From the NCBI GenBank assembly GCA_040398425.1, contig JBBATZ010000009.1:23077-87076 (forward strand): a stretch of DNA of 64,000 bases, given 5' to 3'. Below the pieces are notes generated by a model. The model was not told the DNA's origin. It worked only from the letters and a program-made list of their open reading frames with translations, and made no database searches. Positions within the stretch are counted from its first letter, which is position 1, and each line of letters begins with the position of its first letter. Of this stretch, positions 25,338-34,125 are shown in pieces. Position numbers and translations under genes: made by a program. The stretch comes from UBA7672 sp040398425 (GTDB lineage: Bacteria; Pseudomonadota; Alphaproteobacteria; Caulobacterales; Hyphomonadaceae).

Positions 25338-25547
25338 TCAATCGTCCGAGAGCATGGCCATGGCGCCTTTGCGGTCGCTGGGCTTGAGCTTGATGAAGAG
25401 GGCGCGGGCTTTCTTGATGTCTGCGGGCTTGCCGGATTCAGAGGCGAGTTTCAGCGCGAGGGCGGTGGGGTCGGCGGGGCCTTTGATGAAGACGAGGGCC
25501 TTGGCCATCTTGCCCATGGCCTCGCGGTCGATTGCGCCGTCATCCAT
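25338..25547 (-). CDS. Small hypothetical protein
   Basis: A 69-residue, mostly helical protein that I cannot assign. It is rich in alanine, lysine and aspartate (for example KMAKALVFIKGPADPTALALK) and has no signal peptide or cysteine. AGGA lies nine bases before the ATG. It is divergent from the EF-hand symporter gene. Codon usage and SD sequence favour a real gene. Confidence 0.55.
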   Translation of the reverse strand: MDDGAIDREAMGKMAKALVFIKGPADPTALALKLASESGKPADIKKARALFIKLKPSDRKGAMAMLSDD

Positions 25548-25672
25548 TGGAGGGTCCTGAGTTGGCGTGAATGCGGGCAGGCTCGCACGGATCGGGGGCG
25601 GAGTCGCCCTGCAGGGTGGTCAGGGCCAACTCGCATGGTATTGAGACGCGAGCCTCGCGGAGCCTTGAGCGC

Positions 25673-27145
25673 ATGCAACGTCTGATCTTCATCGGCCTGA
25701 TCGTCGCCATGGTGCTGGGTGTCGTTGTGGGGGCGCTGGTCTATGGCGACCCGGCGGCGCGTGTCGTGGCGGCGCAGGAACGGATCGCGGCGTTCGACGC
25801 CAATCGCGACGGGTTGTTGAGCGAGGAAGAGTTCAACGCCTCGCGGAGCGACGCGGATGTGACGTTTGCGATCGCCGACAAGAACAAGAATGGCGAGATC
25901 ACCCAGGCCGAGATGACGGCGGTGACGAGCAAGGCGCAGACGGACATCGCCAGCTATTTCAAGATCCTCTCGGACATTTTTCTTCGTCTTATCAAGATGA
26001 TCGTCGCGCCGCTTGTGCTGACGACGCTGATGGTCGGCATTGCCCATCTTGGGGGCGGGGCGGCAGTCGGGCGGATCGGGGCGCGGACCATGGCGTGGTT
26101 CATCACGGCGTCGCTGGTGTCGCTGGGGCTCGGGCTGGTGCTGGTGAACCTGTTCAAGCCCGGCGTGGGCTTCCCGGTGACACTGGAGACGGCGGTGGCC
26201 GATGTCTCGACGGTGTCGACTGGCACGTTCTCGCTGGCGGAGTTCATCACGCACGTGTTCCCGACCTCGATCGCGGACGCGATGGCGAAGAACGAGATCC
26301 TGCAGATCGTGGTGATCTCGCTTTTCATGGGTATTGCGCTGCAATCGCTGGGGCAGAAGACCGCTAAGGTGACTGACCTGCTGGAGCAGGTGGCGTTCCT
26401 GATGCTCAAGGTGACGGGCTATGTGATGGCGGCGGCGCCTTTCGCGGTGTTTGGCGCGATCGCCTACACCGTGTCGCTGCAGGGCCTGGGCGTCATTGCG
26501 GATTATGGGCGGCTGGTCGGGTTCTTCTTCCTGGCTCTGTTGATCCTGTGGGCGCTGCTGATCACGGTGGGCTTCTTCATCCTCGGGCCACGGGTTTTCA
26601 GGCTGATCTGGGATGTGCGCGCGCCCGGACTACTGGCGTTTGCGACGGCGAGCTCGGAGGCGGCGTATCCGCGTCTGCTGGAGCAGCTTGAGCGGCACGG
26701 GATTGCCAACCGGGTGGTCTCTTTCGTGCTGCCGCTGGGCTACTCGTTCAATCTCGACGGCTCGATGATGTACTGCACCTTTGCGGTGTTGTTCATCGCG
26801 CAGGCGGTGGGAATTCCGCTGACCTGGGACCAGCAGCTGGGGATGCTCCTTCTGCTGATGATCACGTCGAAGGGGATTGCCGGCGTGCCGCGGGCGTCGC
26901 TTGTGGTCATCTCGGCGACGCTTCCGGCGATGGGGATGAAGCCCGAGTGGATCGCGCTGGTGCTGGCGGTGGACGCCTTCATGGACATGGGTCGCACTGC
27001 GACAAATGTGATCGGGAACTCGATTGCCTGCGCGGTCATCGCCAAGTGGGAGGGGCTGCTGGGAGATCCCAAGCTGGACACGCCCGTGATCGAGACCGCT
27101 CTCGGGCCGGGCGACGCGGACAGCGCCTCCAGCGCGAATAGTTGA
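25673..27145 (+). CDS. DAACS (glutamate/dicarboxylate) symporter with two EF-hands in the TM1-TM2 loop
   Basis: Sodium- or proton-coupled dicarboxylate/amino-acid symporter of the GltP/DctA (SLC1) fold, 490 residues against the usual ~420. The excess is an insertion after TM1 (residues ~4-24): two canonical EF-hand loops, D42-A-N-R-D-G-L-L-S-E-E-E53 and D69-K-N-K-N-G-E-I-T-Q-A-E80. In this fold the TM1-TM2 loop faces the periplasm. Transport motifs are intact: TASSEAAYPRLLE (HP1 tip), YSFNLDGSMMY (NMDGT equivalent), SKGIAGVPRAS (HP2) and DMGRTATNVIGN (TM8, with substrate-binding Arg/Asn). The start at 25673 opens TM1; upstream in-frame codons are poor. Calcium control of transport is an inference. 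Confidence 0.9.
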   Translation: MQRLIFIGLIVAMVLGVVVGALVYGDPAARVVAAQERIAAFDANRDGLLSEEEFNASRSDADVTFAIADKNKNGEITQAEMTAVTSKAQTDIASYFKILSDIFLRLIKMIVAPLVLTTLMVGIAHLGGGAAVGRIGARTMAWFITASLVSLGLGLVLVNLFKPGVGFPVTLETAVADVSTVSTGTFSLAEFITHVFPTSIADAMAKNEILQIVVISLFMGIALQSLGQKTAKVTDLLEQVAFLMLKVTGYVMAAAPFAVFGAIAYTVSLQGLGVIADYGRLVGFFFLALLILWALLITVGFFILGPRVFRLIWDVRAPGLLAFATASSEAAYPRLLEQLERHGIANRVVSFVLPLGYSFNLDGSMMYCTFAVLFIAQAVGIPLTWDQQLGMLLLLMITSKGIAGVPRASLVVISATLPAMGMKPEWIALVLAVDAFMDMGRTATNVIGNSIACAVIAKWEGLLGDPKLDTPVIETALGPGDADSASSANS

Positions 27146-27505
27146 CCGCGAAACAGCCAGAGCTGACGCACTGCTCAGTTTCCATCAGGTCCAGCAAGGA
27201 ATTTTTGCTCACCGGCATGCCGCCGCGTTGACGCAGCATTACGTGCGGGGCATATGCGCTTTCAAAGAGGGTCGCTGGCTCCCACCGGCGGTGCGGCTGA
27301 TAACAAGACACTGCTGCTCTACAGACCCCGGACCGCACGTCGTATTTTTGGCTGGAATGCGACGACAGCGCGCAACTCGTACATGTAAAATTCACTGCAA
27401 CGAGTCTGGCGCTTGCGGCAAAAGGAAGGCATAAAATTCCTGTCTCGAGACCATAGGCCTAGATGCCAGGGTCGGGACATTTGGGGCGTCGAGAGCGAGA
27501 GAGAC
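27146..27505. other. 360-base leader region of the TonB operon
   Basis: Between the symporter stop and tonB. No gene is evident; the reading frame in phase with tonB begins without an SD sequence. A sigma-70-like promoter candidate lies at 27228-27256. The lower GC content around 27395-27450 also suits a regulatory region. Confidence 0.45.
27228..27256 (+). promoter_or_regulatory. Sigma-70-like promoter candidate for the tonB operon
   Basis: TTGACG, 17 bases, CATATG. It lies about 250 bases upstream of tonB in an otherwise empty region and has near-consensus -35 and spacing. A very similar TTGACG-N17-CATACG lies before the ABC-F gene (34026), which supports both as real promoters. Confidence 0.4.
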
Positions 27506-28162
27506 ATGTATTACGCTACAAAGCGGGACAATACGAAGACGCGCCTGATTGGCGTGGCAGGGGTCGTTTTCGCAATCAGCGGCGCTGGCTATGCAATCGC
27601 GAACGGCTTTGGCCTGATCGAGAACAAGGCTCCCGTCGAGACCGAAGTGGTCATCATCGAAGAGCTCGACAAGGTCGAGGATGAGCCGCCGCCGCCGCCG
27701 CCGGTCGATGTCGACCTCCCGCCGCCGCCGCCGCAGGTCATCCTGCCCGATTTTGTGTTCGATACCCCGCCGCCGCAAGAAAATGCGCTCGCGCAGGTGA
27801 CCCCGGTCGCCAAACCGCAGCCGGCCCCGCCCGCCGTCAAGCCGGCGCCGCCGCCGCGCCCGACCCTGTCAAAGCGCCCCTCGGTCGGCCGCCGCTTCAA
27901 GGAGCCTGAATATCCGGCCGCTTCGCGCCGTGCTGGCGAAGAAGGCGAGACCCGCGTGTCTGTCTGCGTCGATACGGACGGCCGCATGTCGAACGTCAAG
28001 ATCGTGAAGTCGAGCGGCTTTGAGCGGTTAGACGACCAGGCGATCAAAGCCCTCACCAACAACCGTCTCGACCCGGCGATCGGTTCCGACGGCAAGCCGA
28101 TCGCGATGTGCGATCCGTATCCTTACGAGTTCACCTATGTGTGGACCCTGAAAAAGGGTTGA
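27506..28162 (+). CDS. tonB: Energy transducer TonB
   Basis: TonB protein of 218 residues linking inner-membrane proton-motive force to outer-membrane receptors. One N-terminal membrane anchor (residues ~14-34) is followed by a proline-rich periplasm-spanning region with PPPPPPVDVDLPPPPPQ, then a TonB_C domain from about residue 135 (EPEYPAASRRAGEEGETRVS, QAIKALTNNRLDPAI). Two cysteines (VSVCVD, AMCDPY) may form a disulfide in the C-domain. ATG 27506 is preceded by GAGAGA. First gene of tonB-exbB-exbD-exbD. Confidence 0.93.
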   Translation: MYYATKRDNTKTRLIGVAGVVFAISGAGYAIANGFGLIENKAPVETEVVIIEELDKVEDEPPPPPPVDVDLPPPPPQVILPDFVFDTPPPQENALAQVTPVAKPQPAPPAVKPAPPPRPTLSKRPSVGRRFKEPEYPAASRRAGEEGETRVSVCVDTDGRMSNVKIVKSSGFERLDDQAIKALTNNRLDPAIGSDGKPIAMCDPYPYEFTYVWTLKKG

Positions 28163-28321
28163 GGTGGAGGCGACGATTTCTTTCGCCGGGCGGCCAGAGA
28201 TGGCCAGACGGGGTTAAGGGACTAGGTCACAACCAGGAGTAGTTCGTTCGGCTGGCCAAGGGGATAGCTTGGTCAAGCCGGATCACAGTCTCGGGGAAAC
28301 CCGAATGAGGAGAAGACGGTA

Positions 28322-29206
28322 ATGAAAATGGCGTATCTCGGGGATGGTCTGAAGCGGCAGTCCAATCCGGTAAAAATGGTGCTGGCCGCTGCAGCATTCC
28401 TGTTCATGCCAATGGCAGCGATGGCTCAACAGCCTGACGCGCCGCCGCCGCTTCCGATGGAAGAGCCTGCCGCGCCTGCGGTCGACGCAGCCGCTGCTCC
28501 TGCCGCCGAGGCCGCCCCCGCCGCTGAAGGCGGTGTTGAAGGCAAGTCAGTCGCCCAGGCGTTCAGCATCTCTGCCGTCTGGACTGAAGGCGATTTCGTC
28601 GCAAAGGGCACGCTGATTCTCATGATCATCATGTTCGCCGGCTCGATCTATATCGCCGTCACCAAGGCGGTCGACCAGTACATCCTGATCGGCCACATGA
28701 AGAAGATCCCGTCCTTCTGGGACGCCAACACGCTGGACGAAGGTCTGGACACGCTCGGCCGCAACAACGCGTTCCGCTCGGTTGCGGAAGGCGCGATCGC
28801 CCAGGCCAACTCGGCCCAGGCCGGTCTCGGTGCACGTATCTCGCGTTCCGACCGCATGTCTCACCAGGTCGGCATCGAGCTTGAGCGCATCAACGGCCGT
28901 CTGCAGGGCGGCATGGCCTTCCTGGCCACCGTCGGTGCGATCTGCCCGTTCGTCGGTCTGTTCGGCACAGTGTGGGGGATCGTGAACGCGCTGATCCGCA
29001 TCACGGCTTCGGGCGACGCCTCGATCGAGAAAGTCGCCGGTCCTGTCGGTGAAGCTCTGATCATGACCGCCATCGGTCTCGCGGTCGCCGTCCCGGCGGT
29101 TATCTTTTACAACCTGCTCGGCCGTCGGAACAAAAATATCTCCGACGCTGCCCGCCACTTCGCTTACGACATCGACAAGCTGATGGCTTCTTCGGCCAAG
29201 GCCTAA
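28322..29206 (+). CDS. exbB: ExbB-type MotA/TolQ/ExbB proton channel
   Basis: Proton-channel subunit of the TonB energising complex, 294 residues. An N-terminal signal-like segment (to MAQQ, ~36) and an Ala/Pro-rich periplasmic extension precede TM1 (LILMIIMFAGSIYIAV). The core TM2/TM3 motifs FLATVGAICPFVGLFGTVWG and GEALIMTAIGLAVAVPAVIF are typical, with the conserved threonine/proline pattern lining the pore. GAGGAG precedes the ATG. 159 bases from tonB; the long 5' gap may hold processing or translation signals. Confidence 0.94.
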   Translation: MKMAYLGDGLKRQSNPVKMVLAAAAFLFMPMAAMAQQPDAPPPLPMEEPAAPAVDAAAAPAAEAAPAAEGGVEGKSVAQAFSISAVWTEGDFVAKGTLILMIIMFAGSIYIAVTKAVDQYILIGHMKKIPSFWDANTLDEGLDTLGRNNAFRSVAEGAIAQANSAQAGLGARISRSDRMSHQVGIELERINGRLQGGMAFLATVGAICPFVGLFGTVWGIVNALIRITASGDASIEKVAGPVGEALIMTAIGLAVAVPAVIFYNLLGRRNKNISDAARHFAYDIDKLMASSAKA

Positions 29207-29233
29207 GGCCAGTCCGAAAGAGGAGGTCCGTAG

Positions 29234-29692
29234 ATGTCTGACAATCCGTCTGACGAAACCATTGGCTCGGGTGGTAGTATCTCGCTCGTCGAGGAGGAGG
29301 AATCTCCTGTAAACTCGTCGATCAACACCACCCCGCTGGTGGACATCATGCTGGTGTTGCTGATCATCTTCCTGATCACCATCCCGGTCGCTGTGCAGAG
29401 CATCAAGGTCGATCTTCCGACTGAACGGAACCAGGTCGTCACCCCGCGGAAGGAGAACATCAACCTCTCCGTCCGCACGGATGGCGCCGTGTTCTGGCAA
29501 AACTCGGAGATCACTGAGGGCCAGCTGGCATCCCGTCTTGCCGTCGTCGCGCGTGAAATTCCCCAACCGGAAGTTCATATCCGCGGCGACCTTGCGACCA
29601 AGTATTTCGAGGTCGGCAAGGTTGTCGAGATCGCCCAGAGGTCCGGGATCCTGAAGATTGGCTTCATCACCAAGGCCCCCAAGACCGAATAG
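29234..29692 (+). CDS. exbD: ExbD biopolymer transport protein (first copy)
   Basis: 152-residue ExbD: short cytoplasmic N-terminus, one membrane helix containing the proton-carrying aspartate in NTTPLVDIMLVLLIIFLI (D near residue 37), then a periplasmic peptidoglycan/TonB-interacting domain (VHIRGDLATKYFEVGKVVE). A strong SD sequence (GAGGAGG) sits 8 bases before the ATG. Third gene of the operon. Confidence 0.94.
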   Translation: MSDNPSDETIGSGGSISLVEEEESPVNSSINTTPLVDIMLVLLIIFLITIPVAVQSIKVDLPTERNQVVTPRKENINLSVRTDGAVFWQNSEITEGQLASRLAVVAREIPQPEVHIRGDLATKYFEVGKVVEIAQRSGILKIGFITKAPKTE

Positions 29693-29743
29693 TGTCGCGG
29701 GTTTAGTCGTTTAAAGGCCTGAACGGGCCCAGGAGTTTGTCTC

Positions 29744-30163
29744 ATGTCAATGGCAGTCGGCGAACGCGAGGAAGGCGAGCCGCTCTCAGAGATCAATACG
29801 ACGCCGCTGATCGACGTGATGCTGGTGCTGCTGATCATGCTCATCGTGACGCTGCCCCCACAGCGCCACGCCGTGAAGCTTGATACGCCGCTTCCGCCTC
29901 CGCCGAACCAGCCGCCGCCGCCGGACAACCTTCCGGAACCGATCCGGATCATCATCAACTACAATGGTGTGATCAACTGGGGTTCGGAAGAAGTCAGCCG
30001 CGCGGTCCTTGAGGAGCGTTTCAAGGTTGAAGCTGCGCGCGACGTGCAACCGGAAATTCATATCGAACCGGATCGCGATGCGCAGTACGGCGTCGTCGCC
30101 CACGTGATGGCCGCCGCGCAGCGGAACGGTCTGAAGAAGATGGGTGTGATCGGGGGAACCTGA
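29744..30163 (+). CDS. exbD: ExbD biopolymer transport protein (second copy)
   Basis: 139-residue second ExbD with the same layout as its neighbour: INTTPLIDVMLVLLIMLIV carries the membrane aspartate, then a proline-rich stretch (PPPPNQPPPPDNLPEP) leads into the periplasmic domain. CAGGAG is the SD sequence. A second ExbD is known in TonB clusters of Xanthomonas and related bacteria, where it is needed only for some substrates; here its role is inferred. Confidence 0.93.
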   Translation: MSMAVGEREEGEPLSEINTTPLIDVMLVLLIMLIVTLPPQRHAVKLDTPLPPPPNQPPPPDNLPEPIRIIINYNGVINWGSEEVSRAVLEERFKVEAARDVQPEIHIEPDRDAQYGVVAHVMAAAQRNGLKKMGVIGGT

Positions 30164-30355
30164 TGAAATAGGCGTTATCCGGCGAACTTGATCCCGCCGT
30201 ATTCCGCCGTGTGTAATGAGGCGGTGCCGGGCTTTTGGGCTCAGCGCCGCCTTACGCAGTAGAAGCTGCGTGAATCATTTTGAGGGTCGGCCTTGCTGAC
30301 CTATCTGGAAACAAGATCCGTCCGTTGATGGCGGCCCGTTGGTGGAGCTTTGACT

Positions 30356-31600
30356 ATGCAGACGTTCGGCAAAACCATGCGCAACAGCTTGCCCGCACTG
30401 GGGCTGGGCCTGATGACAGCGCTGGGAATGGCGAGCGCTTCCTTCGTCGCAGCACCTGCCGCCTACGCGCAGAACAAGGCGAAGAAGGAGTTCGTCGAGA
30501 ACTACAACGCGGCCAGCTCGGCGCTGAGCAGCCGCCAGTGGAGCACAGCGATCTCGAAGGCCGACGCCGCCTTGCCGCACGCCGCCAATACGCAGCAGAA
30601 GTCGGCGCTCGAGCAGATCCGCGTCGCCGCCAGCTGCGACGCCTCGATCAAGAACCATGCAGGTTGCATCAGCGCGATCGAGAAAGCCAAGGCCACGGGC
30701 GGCCTGCAGTCCTCGATCATCAAGAACTACGACCAGATGCTGGCCGGCCGCTATTCCGACTCGGGCAATGGCGCGAAGGCGCTGGCCCAGACCAAGGCCA
30801 ACATCGCTGCTTACGGCGGCACGTCGACCGAGCTGGCGTTCGTCGCCAAGAAGTCGCTCGAGGCCAAGAACTATCCCGAGGCCGTGACCTTCATCAACAA
30901 GGCCATCGCGGCCGGCAAGCCGACGGCGACGCAGTACAACATCCTGCTCAACGCGCTGCAGGCCCAAAACAAGCTCGACGAGTTCTATCGCGTCGTCGAA
31001 AAGATCGCGCCGATCTACAAGACTGACACCTACTGGCGCATGCTGATCGAGCGTTCGCGCAAGGAGACGAACTACAAGACCGGCGTCGCAGGTCTTGATG
31101 TTTTCCGCGCGCTGCAGGCGTCGGGCGCCAAGCTGAAACCGGAAGAACTCTTCGAGATGGGCGACCTGGCGCGTAAGCGCGGCAACGCCATCGAAGCGTC
31201 GACTGTCTGGGAAGCTCTCGTGAAGGCCAACGATCCACTGGCCGTCAAGAACAAGGGTCTGATCGACACGACCAAGGCCGCTGCAGCCAAGGATAAGGCG
31301 ACCGGTCTTGCGGCAAGCGAAACTGCCGCTGCGACGCGCGCGTCGGGTGAACAGTTTGGTCTCGCGGCTGAAGCGTATCTCGCTGCTGGCAACTATCCGA
31401 AAGCGATCGAGCTCTTCGACAAAGCTATCAAGAAAGGCGAGATGGACGCTGGCGCTGTTGACCTCGTGAAGGTCCGCCTCGGCGTTGCGCAGTTCAAGGG
31501 CGGCAAGAAGTCCGACGCCACGAAGACCTGGCAGTCGGTCAAGGCCGACAACGGCGCGGCCTGGCTGGCCAAGTCGTGGCTGGCGATCGCCAAGAGCTGA
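30356..31600 (+). CDS. Exported TPR-repeat protein linked to the TonB operon
   Basis: Periplasmic protein of 414 residues with a signal peptide ending at AYAQ (~38). It is helical throughout, with TPR-like repeats such as YNAASSALSSRQWSTAISKA and AYLAAGNYPKAIELFDKAIK. It follows exbD2 after 192 bases and precedes a strong terminator, so it is probably the last gene of the TonB unit. TPR proteins placed this way are thought to assist TonB-ExbB-ExbD assembly, but no specific function is proven. The ATG at 30356 has TGGAG upstream. Confidence 0.82.
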   Translation: MQTFGKTMRNSLPALGLGLMTALGMASASFVAAPAAYAQNKAKKEFVENYNAASSALSSRQWSTAISKADAALPHAANTQQKSALEQIRVAASCDASIKNHAGCISAIEKAKATGGLQSSIIKNYDQMLAGRYSDSGNGAKALAQTKANIAAYGGTSTELAFVAKKSLEAKNYPEAVTFINKAIAAGKPTATQYNILLNALQAQNKLDEFYRVVEKIAPIYKTDTYWRMLIERSRKETNYKTGVAGLDVFRALQASGAKLKPEELFEMGDLARKRGNAIEASTVWEALVKANDPLAVKNKGLIDTTKAAAAKDKATGLAASETAAATRASGEQFGLAAEAYLAAGNYPKAIELFDKAIKKGEMDAGAVDLVKVRLGVAQFKGGKKSDATKTWQSVKADNGAAWLAKSWLAIAKS

Positions 31601-31620
31601 TCTGCCTGAATCGACATGCG

Positions 31621-31656
31621 AAGGCCCGGCTGGAAACAGTCGGGCCTTTTGCTTTT
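31621..31656 (+). terminator. Intrinsic terminator closing the TonB/TPR unit
   Basis: A 12-bp stem (AAGGCCCGGCTG / CAGTCGGGCCTT, one G-U pair) with a GAAA tetraloop is followed by TTGCTTTTT, 20 bases after the TPR gene stop. A textbook rho-independent terminator. Confidence 0.9.
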
Positions 31657-31797
31657 TGGGCCAGCGCTGCTTTGCCTTTATCCTTGGAGACGCCCCCTCA
31701 GAATGAGGCCTGTGGTGTGGTTGATGCCTCAGACCCACCTCCCTAATCCTGAGGGAGCGCGAAGCAATTGTCTCGAAGGATGAATGCGACGTTCTGC

Positions 31798-33858
31798 TCA
31801 GCCCGAGCCGTCTCCTGGCGTCGCATCGCCAGCCGGCGATGGAGCGCCGTCGCGGTTGAAGCGGGCGAGGATGGTGTCGGGGCCGATGTCGACGCGCATG
31901 GGCAGTACAATGAGCGGAGCATCGTACGCGTGAAGGCGGCGCTGCAGGTTCAGCGCCGTGCCGCCATGTAGCAGGGTGGAGGCCCAGCCGTGCGGCTTTG
32001 TCATCGCGCGGGTGGCGACGAAAATCACGTTCGGATAGGCCTCGCGCGCCTTGAGGCAGAGCTCTTCCAGCGTGACGACGGCGTCGGTCGAGAAGCCGCT
32101 ATAGACCTTGGCGGGCATGCCATGGTCGCGGCACCAGGCGACGATCTTGCCGGCGCGTTCGCCGACCTGCGTCTTCAGGCGTTCGAGCGCTTCATGGCCG
32201 CCATAGGCCTCGGCGTCGACCTCGCCGGCCGAGATAATGAGCACAGAGTCGAACTGGCCGCGGAACAGGCGCTGGGCGTGCATCAGGGCATGCAGGCCGG
32301 CGGCGCCGTGTGGGCCGGTGACGATGCCGACGGGGCGCTTCATCACGGCCGGCCTGGGGATGTCGATCGCGGCGTCGGGATCGCGGATCAGGAGATCCTC
32401 GAACGTCTTCTCCATGGAGGTGTCGAAACGGCGGTAGTGGTCACGCACCCAGTAACCGCAGGCAGCGATCAGCAGCGCGACGACGACCGCGACCCACGCG
32501 CCCTGGCTGAACTTGGCGATGAAGAGTGTGATGAGGATCGATACCGCGACCAGAAGCGCGACAAGCGAGATGGCGGTGTCGATGGTCCACTTGATGGGCG
32601 GCCGGCTGCGCCGGTTGGTGAAGTTGTAGCGGACAAGGCCCGTGATCGAGAGACTGAAGGTCAGGAACACGTTGATTGAATAGAGCACAACGAGGCTGTG
32701 GACCTGCCCGCCGGTGAACAACAGCAGAAGGCTGGCGGCGACGCCCATGGTGAGGACGCCATTCTGCGCCACTAGTTTGTTGGAGAGGTGTGCAAAGGAG
32801 TGTGGGGCCCATTTGTCGATGGCCATCCAGGCGAGAACCGCAGGGCCGCCTAGAAAGCCTGACGAAGCTGCGACCAGCAGCAGGGTCGCTGCGAACACCA
32901 TGGCGATGCCGAGGATGATCTGGCGGACCAGCTCGTCATTCGGGAACAGCTTGAGCAGGGTGGCGTCGAACACAACGGCGTTGAGCGTTCGGCCTTCTAC
33001 CATCTGCGGCAGCCAGACCGTGTAGAGCAGCATGATGCCGCCTGCCAGAACGGCCAGCGAAATGGCAATCAGGGCCATGGCGCGGGCGCCGGTCTGGGCC
33101 CGGGGTTGTTTCAGGTTGTGGGCGTTCTCGGACAGCGCCTCGATGCCGGTATAGGTGCCGGCGCCGGCGGCGTAGGCCGTGGCGATGACGGCGATCAGCG
33201 CCCACAGGCCCTGATCGTGGACAACGGTTTCGACGTGCTTTTCGGCTCGCACGACGCTTTCGACCAGTACGTCGCTCCTGGCGGCGAGGCCCATGCCAAT
33301 CAGCGCGACGTGGATGATTAGGAAGCCGAACACGATAGGCGCGAGCACCATCACGGATTCGCGTACACCGCGCAGGTTCAGGAACAGCAGGATGCCCATG
33401 CCGCCCGCGAGCGCGAATGGCTTGTATTGCAGCCAGTCTGGCGGAACGAGGTTGAACATGGCGTCGGAGGCGGCCGCCACGGAGATCGCGATGGTCAGCG
33501 AGTAGTCCACTACCAATGCTGATCCGGAGAGAAGGCCAGCATAAGGATGGACGAGGCGGGTCGCGGCCTTGTAGCCGCCGCCGCCGTTCGGAAACAGACT
33601 TATGATCTGCACGTAGGCGAGCGAGATGACCAGCACGGTCAGCGCCGTGATCAGCGCCAGCCAGATCACCAGCGGCTCGTGCCCGCCCTGATGCAGCGCC
33701 TTGTAGGCTTCCTCCGGGCCGTAGTTGGCTGAGGACAGGCTGTCGGCGCCGACGCCCGCCCACGCCAGCACGGCGACAAGCGCGGCCGTGCGCCATGTCT
33801 CCAGGCTCAGCGGGTCCTTGATCTTGGATTTCCGGCTGGATTTGTCGGGCGCGACCAT
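31798..33858 (-). CDS. APC-superfamily permease, KimA-like potassium transporter
   Basis: Membrane transporter of 686 residues with about 12 membrane segments (to ~residue 470) and a C-terminal cytoplasmic domain of ~190 residues with a USP-like alpha/beta pattern. The opening GVGADSLSSANYGPEEAYKA matches the KimA/YdaO subgroup of the APC superfamily, high-affinity potassium importers in Firmicutes. LVIWLALITALTVLVISLAY, FPNGGGGYKAA and GIEALSENAHNLKQP are further family landmarks. Potassium as substrate is inferred from this subgroup; an amino-acid substrate is not excluded. No clear regulatory RNA is seen upstream. Confidence 0.82.
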   Translation of the reverse strand: MVAPDKSSRKSKIKDPLSLETWRTAALVAVLAWAGVGADSLSSANYGPEEAYKALHQGGHEPLVIWLALITALTVLVISLAYVQIISLFPNGGGGYKAATRLVHPYAGLLSGSALVVDYSLTIAISVAAASDAMFNLVPPDWLQYKPFALAGGMGILLFLNLRGVRESVMVLAPIVFGFLIIHVALIGMGLAARSDVLVESVVRAEKHVETVVHDQGLWALIAVIATAYAAGAGTYTGIEALSENAHNLKQPRAQTGARAMALIAISLAVLAGGIMLLYTVWLPQMVEGRTLNAVVFDATLLKLFPNDELVRQIILGIAMVFAATLLLVAASSGFLGGPAVLAWMAIDKWAPHSFAHLSNKLVAQNGVLTMGVAASLLLLFTGGQVHSLVVLYSINVFLTFSLSITGLVRYNFTNRRSRPPIKWTIDTAISLVALLVAVSILITLFIAKFSQGAWVAVVVALLIAACGYWVRDHYRRFDTSMEKTFEDLLIRDPDAAIDIPRPAVMKRPVGIVTGPHGAAGLHALMHAQRLFRGQFDSVLIISAGEVDAEAYGGHEALERLKTQVGERAGKIVAWCRDHGMPAKVYSGFSTDAVVTLEELCLKAREAYPNVIFVATRAMTKPHGWASTLLHGGTALNLQRRLHAYDAPLIVLPMRVDIGPDTILARFNRDGAPSPAGDATPGDGSG

Positions 33859-34025
33859 GACTCAGTCCGGATAGGGCCTGCGGAGCGGGCCTGCGCCGGG
33901 GCGGCGCGGGCGGACAATCTCTCCGCCGCCAGCTGCGTGCAAGTCCGACTCCTTCAAAAATCCGCTGGAACTCTAAGGTGATCTGTGGCTAGGCGCGGGG
34001 GTTACCCTGCTGGGCGCGCGGAGGT

Positions 34026-34054
34026 TTGACGCAGCGCGGCGAAGCCGTCATACG
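34026..34054 (+). promoter_or_regulatory. Sigma-70-like promoter candidate for the ABC-F gene
   Basis: TTGACG, 17 bases, CATACG, ending 71 bases before the preferred start of the ABC-F gene. It shares the first ten bases (TTGACGCAGC) with the tonB promoter candidate. Confidence 0.4.
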
Positions 34055-34125
34055 GGGCGCAAAATGGGCTTCCGGGCATGGCTCAGGGGGCCGTCCTTCC
34101 CACGTTCCGGACCACTTTTCCCGCC

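Noticed and set aside
30275..31738. A 487-codon minus-strand frame opposite the TPR gene
   Set aside because: It crosses a clear plus-strand terminator and has no protein features of its own.
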